Of a DNA stretch of 64,000 nt, positions 58,574 through 64,000 are shown in pieces (within the stretch, counting starts at the first letter, position 1; every line of letters begins with the position of its first letter). A program made the translations under genes and the position numbers. Source of the DNA: Oxyruncus cristatus (Eukaryota; Chordata; Aves; Passeriformes; Cotingidae); the NCBI GenBank assembly GCA_013399855.1, contig VXAY01005881.1, positions 1,155,782-1,219,781 on the forward strand, in the 5' to 3' direction. The notes beneath the pieces are model-generated. The model saw only the letters and a program-made list of their open reading frames with translations, searched no databases and was not told the origin of the DNA.

Positions 58574-61500
58574 CTGCAAAAAAAAAGGGAGCTGAATGTG
58601 AAATCCTCGTTTCTTTCGTGGCATCATTCACACATCAGAGCTGCCAGATGGCTGTGCTCTCCTGGGCCAGCCCATTGAGGGAGCAGGAAAAGCAGCACAC
58701 GACATCCTGGTGACTACAGGCTCTCTGGTGCGTGGGCCAGAGGAGGCAAATCCCACCTCCTCCCTTCAGGACACCCCATCAGCAAATGACTCCTGCTTCT
58801 GCATGTCAGCCCTGCCTCTGGGCTACAAGCAACAGTTCTCAGCGAGGTCTGGAGGCAGAGCTGCCACACTGCATCAAGGATATCAATGGGCTTGGTGGAG
58901 CAAGGATGTCAGAGCCTGGATTAGGAGCAGAGCAGCTGGAAGTGGGTAGGCAGGGGCTGGAGGTTCAGCGGAGCAGGGTAGGAGGATGCCCCACTTATTC
59001 AACAGCTGCAAAAATTGAAAGGAGCTGGTTTCCCCCCTCTCAGAGCACAGGGAGCTCATCATGCCTCCTGAAAGGCTGAGGTGTGTAAGCTTGGCACAGC
59101 ACTGGCGCTGAAAAGGGAAGCAGGGTTGCCTTCTGGAAGCATCTGAAGAAGCAGGCAGGGTTTCTGGGCTGGTGACTGGGAGTTTTCAGGCTGCTGCAGG
59201 GAAATCTTCAGTGTCCAGTGTCTTGTTCCCTGACCAACAGATCAAGGTCATCAGCATGAATTCAGACCCTGCCATTTACACTTCGATCGATTGCAGAAAC
59301 AAGATCCTTTTTTATCAATCCCCGCTGTCTGCAGGTGAAGGCACCAACTTCTGTCACAGCAGAAGTGCCGCTGCCTCCGTTTGCCTCAGCCCTTCCCGCT
59401 GCCCTTGCCTGCTATGGTTGCTATTTTTATCCTCTATAAAAACAGTACAATCAACTCCCTCTGCTACCAAAGGAGCTCTGATGGATAATTTAATGCCAAA
59501 CACTGAGATGATTAGAGGTGCAGGGTGGCTTTTTTACTGTCAGAGAGAAGCTGAACAAGCGAAGGTTGCGCTGCAAGTCTGAAATCTCCCAAAAATAGCT
59601 AAATGGAAAACCCAAGGGGGAAAATGCTCTACTGAAGTGTAAAATGCCAAAAGAACCTGGTGGCTTGTGGGGAAAAGAGAGGCTCCTTAGAAAGGGGGCT
59701 GTTCACCCGTTAAGCCCCAGCCTGCAAAAGGGGCTGCTTCTCGTGTGGTCAAACAAAGCATGGGGTGGCTATTCAGGCTGCCAATGAGTCAATACCTTTA
59801 ATTACACCCACCTCTGTTGGACCAAAGGAGGAGTAAACAACTCTACTTTCCCAGCTGGAAGAAAGACACGATTTCTTTGAAGCTCTCCTGATATCAAAGG
59901 TCACCAGTTTTACTTTTTTTTCAACACTAGCTTTACTTGTTGGTCATATCCCTGTATTGTTGGAGGAAAGGTGCTCATCATGTCTTGCAGAAGAGCACAT
60001 GTTATAGAAGACTGTATTCTCTCTGATAGCTTCTGCTGCCTGGAAGGTGGCCTTATGCTGAGCTATGCACACAGCTAACATGGCAAAACTTCTTTTTAGT
60101 GGGGTAGACATACTCTCTTGCAGATGTGCTGATATAAATACGTCTATATTGGGATAGCTACTCATGCAGAGAAATGAAATAACTGTCCTCTTCTAATATA
60201 TATATATATACACATATATACAAATTTTTGCACTAAGGGAATTAGTCATATAGCTACAGTGGTTGAAATGGGATTTACCAGGTACTGGGATGAATATTTA
60301 TTCTTATCTGTACACAAGTAAGTACAGGTTTGTTATTTATCTGTCCTGTGTAGCAGACACAGTATGGACTCACATGGCTAGCAGGGTGAGTCCTGTAACA
60401 GTGAACATCCTATAACAGTTTGTTTCCTGAATATATCTATTAAAAAAAAACCAACAAAACCCTTGCAAAAATAATTATGGCAGGACAAAGACTGCTCACG
60501 CCCTGTCTGAACAGCTGTGTTGAAATAATTATGGCCAGAGGTGGACTAGGATCCTCTTAAGTCCAAATCCCTTCTGTCTTTGAGATTTCAGTCATACCAG
60601 TATGATAAAGGAAAAACCTTTCTGTCATTTTGCTACATTTCAATAAGCTCCTCAGCTCATGGGAAGTCCGCCTACATCAGCCAACAGTTTGTCTTGTCAG
60701 TGGGAAACCCTATTTAAACCTGAGGCGGATCATCACAGCACTGTAAGGAGAAGACCAATACTGGGTGCCTCTGTCCATCTTCCTGATGTACTGGGCATAG
60801 TTCCTTGTCCCTGGTCCCTTGCAGGGGGTTACCACAAGGGAGACACCAGGGATTGCCCCCAGCATTGATGGGTGCCAGTCTTAGGGCCATGGCAAACTCG
60901 TTCCTTTCCTCTTGGGCGTGCTGAGGAGCAGAGACCAGTGGGAAGTGAGCATTACTGCTGAGCTGGAGCATTCACATTCCACGCCTGCTTATCACTTTTA
61001 TCTTACACTGATATACCCCAGCCTTGAGGCTTACAGGATCTGGCCTTTGCTAACATTTTGCTAGAGCCCAGCAACAAGACTTCTGTTTTGTCTGGCAGGG
61101 CTCATTTCAAAGGAGCCTGGTCCCTGGAGAGGCAGCTGACATTCTCTCTTTCTTCATTTCATCCTGCCAGCTGTCTTCTCAGTTCTGTCTTTTAGACCTG
61201 TTTTTGTTCCTGGGCAGAAATACTTGTGCAGGTCAGCACTGAGCTTTCATTCAGTAGCAAGCTAAGTAATTTTTCAATGGCATAATGTTAGCCTGTTTTA
61301 ATCCCTGCATAAATTCACTCTCCTATAACCTGGATACATTTAATTTAATGATAGCATTGAGCCACTTCAAGAAAACAAATGGCGGAAGAGGTAAAAAAAT
61401 GAGTCCCAAGACTTTTCTTTTGGCTTTCTCAGACAGACTGCCAAGTGGATGGAGGACCCAGAAATACACCTTAGATTGCACCACTTTGGTGACTTTTCCA

Positions 61501-64000
61501 GGCCAGCAGAGCTATTACTCAGTATCTGATATTTCAGTTCCTAGCTCAACCACAGATGTCACTAAAAAGATAAATTTTCTACCTTTTTCTGTGAGTTGCT
61601 GATGTGGAGAATAAGAAGCCAAGTTGCAGAATCAAACCTTGTGTTTCCCCAACCAACAGGGAATGCTGCAATGATTCTCAGAATCTTTGGCAGTTCACCA
61701 ACACCAACAGATTTTCCCAGTATGAATGTCAACCAAAAAAGTCTTCTTCCTGGCTTAAAAAAACTGTCTCAGAGCCATCTCTATCTCTGCTTCCCCAAGG
61801 TCCCAATTACAGCCATGACAGAAACTCCCCCTTCCCTTTGCTTGCAGCCTGACTTCGTGGTGTAGGTGGAATTGCTGTTTGTAGGTAGCAGTGCCCTGGG
61901 GCTTCATTCTGTGAATCGCACTACAGCAGCCACCTCTTCTTATCTGCCAATCAAGGTATTCTCACACTAGTCATTTTATAATCTACCATGTAATAATTTT
62001 TACAATCTACTGTAGGGTAGACTTTTGCCAAGATATTTCATGGTTTATTCAGAGTAAATGCATTTAAAGCTCATTTAATCTAAAATGCATGTGGTTTCCA
62101 AAATTTCCTGTCCTCCCTGTGTCCTCTTTATAAAAATACCGGCTTTCCTCTTGCAGCTTGGATGCTTACAGGACTTTACTTCATTCTTCTAACTTTTATT
62201 TTCCTCCTTTAACTGAAAGTAGCTCCAGCCTCTCCAGAAGACAAGGGCAAAGCTGTGATGGAGTTCAGCAGGTGAAAGGCTGGGTCTTCAGCTACCACGT
62301 TCATCTACCAGAAATGAGAAGACCAGCATAATCTCCATGGGATGTGAGGGCACCTTTGAAACACTTTATCCACCGTAAAAATGAGGCCGTCCAGCAGCAC
62401 AGCTGCAGGCAGACCACTCACTCAACGACAGATCAAGTTACCAGAAATCAGACTTCTGAGTTGCCTTACTTACCGTGAGCGTGGCTAAACCGTCATGAAG
62501 ACTTCACACATCAGTCCTGGCAAGTGCTGAGAAAAGAATCACATTGTAAAAATCACGTTGCTGCTCCCAGTGAACGTGCTGGGTGCCAGCAAGCGAGAGG
62601 CTTGGTGGCTGCAAATATAATGTCACTGAGGGGCTTTTTTGTGTCCTGACTGGTTGGGAGAATTTTGGGAGAATGCTGACAGCAGCATTTTGTTGGACAG
62701 AACTCCTACAGAAGGGATCCCTGTGAACAGCTTGAGCTCTCCTGAGGTGCGTCTCCTACTGCTGGGCAGGACTGTTAACTCCCTGAGCGTCATAGCTGGG
62801 GGTTCAGCTCAGTGCTAGCGCCCTGCCAGCACCAAGACAAGCGATGCTTTAGAAATGTGTATTTTCTCCATTGCTGTTGAGCAGTAAAATCAAGCCCTTC
62901 GCACACATACGGGCTTGCCCCAGTGGTATCTGCGACTGGGCTCAAGTGGTCCCCCCCATCCCCACTGGCTGCGTAATGTGTCTCCCCACAGGGTAAGCTC
63001 CGGTGTCAAGGGCCGGGGGCTGCAGCTGCTGCAGACCCAGATGCCCCCAGATCTCAGGTATCAGTCAGGGATTTCCTTGAGGTGAAGGGACACATTGGCC
63101 AAATTCCTTGCCCCTTGTTCCTCCCTTTTGTTTTGTCGTTATTACTTCTTCCTGAAGTTTTGAGGAAGCCTGTGCTCTATGGGAGACCCGCAGGACGTCA
63201 AGCGGACACATAGGCGGAGAATGGCTCCGAATTTCGGGAGGCTGCCATGATTTTGCAGATTTTTCCTACCAGGAGGTTTTGTGAGGAGTGAAACGTGTGG
63301 GAATGGCAAGCCCACAGCAGGGGGCAGTGCTCCATGGAAAATCCATCCACTGTCCTTCAGCCATTTTGAGCATGGGAATTGTGACATTACAGGGCCTGAC
63401 GTGGCAGCCTGGAGCTTCTTTAATATCCCTCTTAACTCCCTGTCTGAGAAGGAGGATTTCAGTGGAGAGAGGGCTTGTGCACAATTGTCCCTACACAGTG
63501 TAGGCTTTGTTTCTGTCTCAAACACTCACTTGATTTGGAGGTAAAGAAAATTATCAGGAGATGTTTCAGTGTTTAAATCCATGCATGTATTTTCCCGGAT
63601 GTGTCTGGAGTCTCCCTGGGATGTTCCTAGAAAGAAAACTCAAAAGGCCAAGGCAGTTCCACGGCACCCTGAGGAGGGAGCCCTCGGCAGCTGGCCTGCC
63701 TTTATCAGCCATCATTCGGGAATCACAGGCCACCCCAAGAGGGGCCATGTTAATTAAAAGTTGAAACTATTGCCAGCCTTTCCACTAGACTACAGCGTCA
63801 GCCCTTTTCCTGTGTTTACTGCAGACACATCCTGCCTGGAACTCTATCCAAACACAACAGCATCTTGCAAATAAACACGGCAGTGAAGTGCAAGCCTTCC
63901 CTCCTCCCTGTTTGAGGACGGCTTCTGCACCACCCCGTCCTTGTCCCGGGGGGTGATGGCCTTGCTGTGGGGAGGGAACAGGGACAGGTGGCTCTGGTGA
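58574..64000. other. Intergenic, nothing recognised
   Basis: Only the microsatellite near 60.2 kb is notable. No TRMT61A or CKB exon was recognised. Confidence 0.5.
60195..60221. repeat. (TA)n/(CA) microsatellite
   Basis: ATATATATATATATA followed by CACATATATAC. Confidence 0.9.

Noticed and set aside
25481..64000. Search for TRMT61A, CKB and MARK3 exons
   Set aside because: None of their recognisable motifs was found on either strand by eye. The genes probably lie beyond the window.

Overview
The window looks like avian nuclear DNA. It carries CR1 LINE copies of several ages, some ending in the CR1 3' octamer (ATTCTATG)n. It is AT-rich and sparsely genic. One CpG island sits between two divergent single-copy genes whose head-to-head pairing matches the amniote BAG5/COA8 neighbourhood. 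An old reptile cannot be excluded from sequence alone, but young-looking CR1 favours a bird.

Layout. 1-13 kb: AT-rich DNA left of COA8 with no recognised gene, but with several splice-bounded open segments on the minus strand. The best is 11873-12022, then 2099-2223, 1663-1773 and 8999-9066. They may be exons of a gene I cannot name. A 2 kb dead CR1 copy lies at about 9080-11170. 13.2-19.96 kb: COA8 (cytochrome c oxidase assembly factor 8), minus strand. Exons 2-5 are complete; exon 1 is cut by a 364-base run of N. 19.6-20.6 kb: the CpG island, probably a bidirectional promoter, broken by that gap. 20.33-25.48 kb: BAG5, plus strand, with a partial 5' exon, one coding exon for 450 residues and a 3' UTR of about 3.3 kb with three poly(A) signals.

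25.5-64 kb: mostly intergenic. I see CR1 fragments of differing age, short duplications, microsatellites and a CpG-enriched block near 54.2-54.8 kb that could be regulatory. Two exon-like segments on the minus strand (44582-44719 and 58446-58573) are the only hints of further protein coding. The next genes expected from human synteny (TRMT61A and CKB beyond BAG5, KLC1 beyond COA8) were not found and probably lie outside the window.

The two firm genes act separately. COA8 is a mitochondrial factor that supports complex IV. BAG5 is a cytosolic Hsp70 co-chaperone. They are linked here by a shared promoter region. All exon calls outside these two genes rest on splice signals and open frames read by eye and should be treated as hypotheses.
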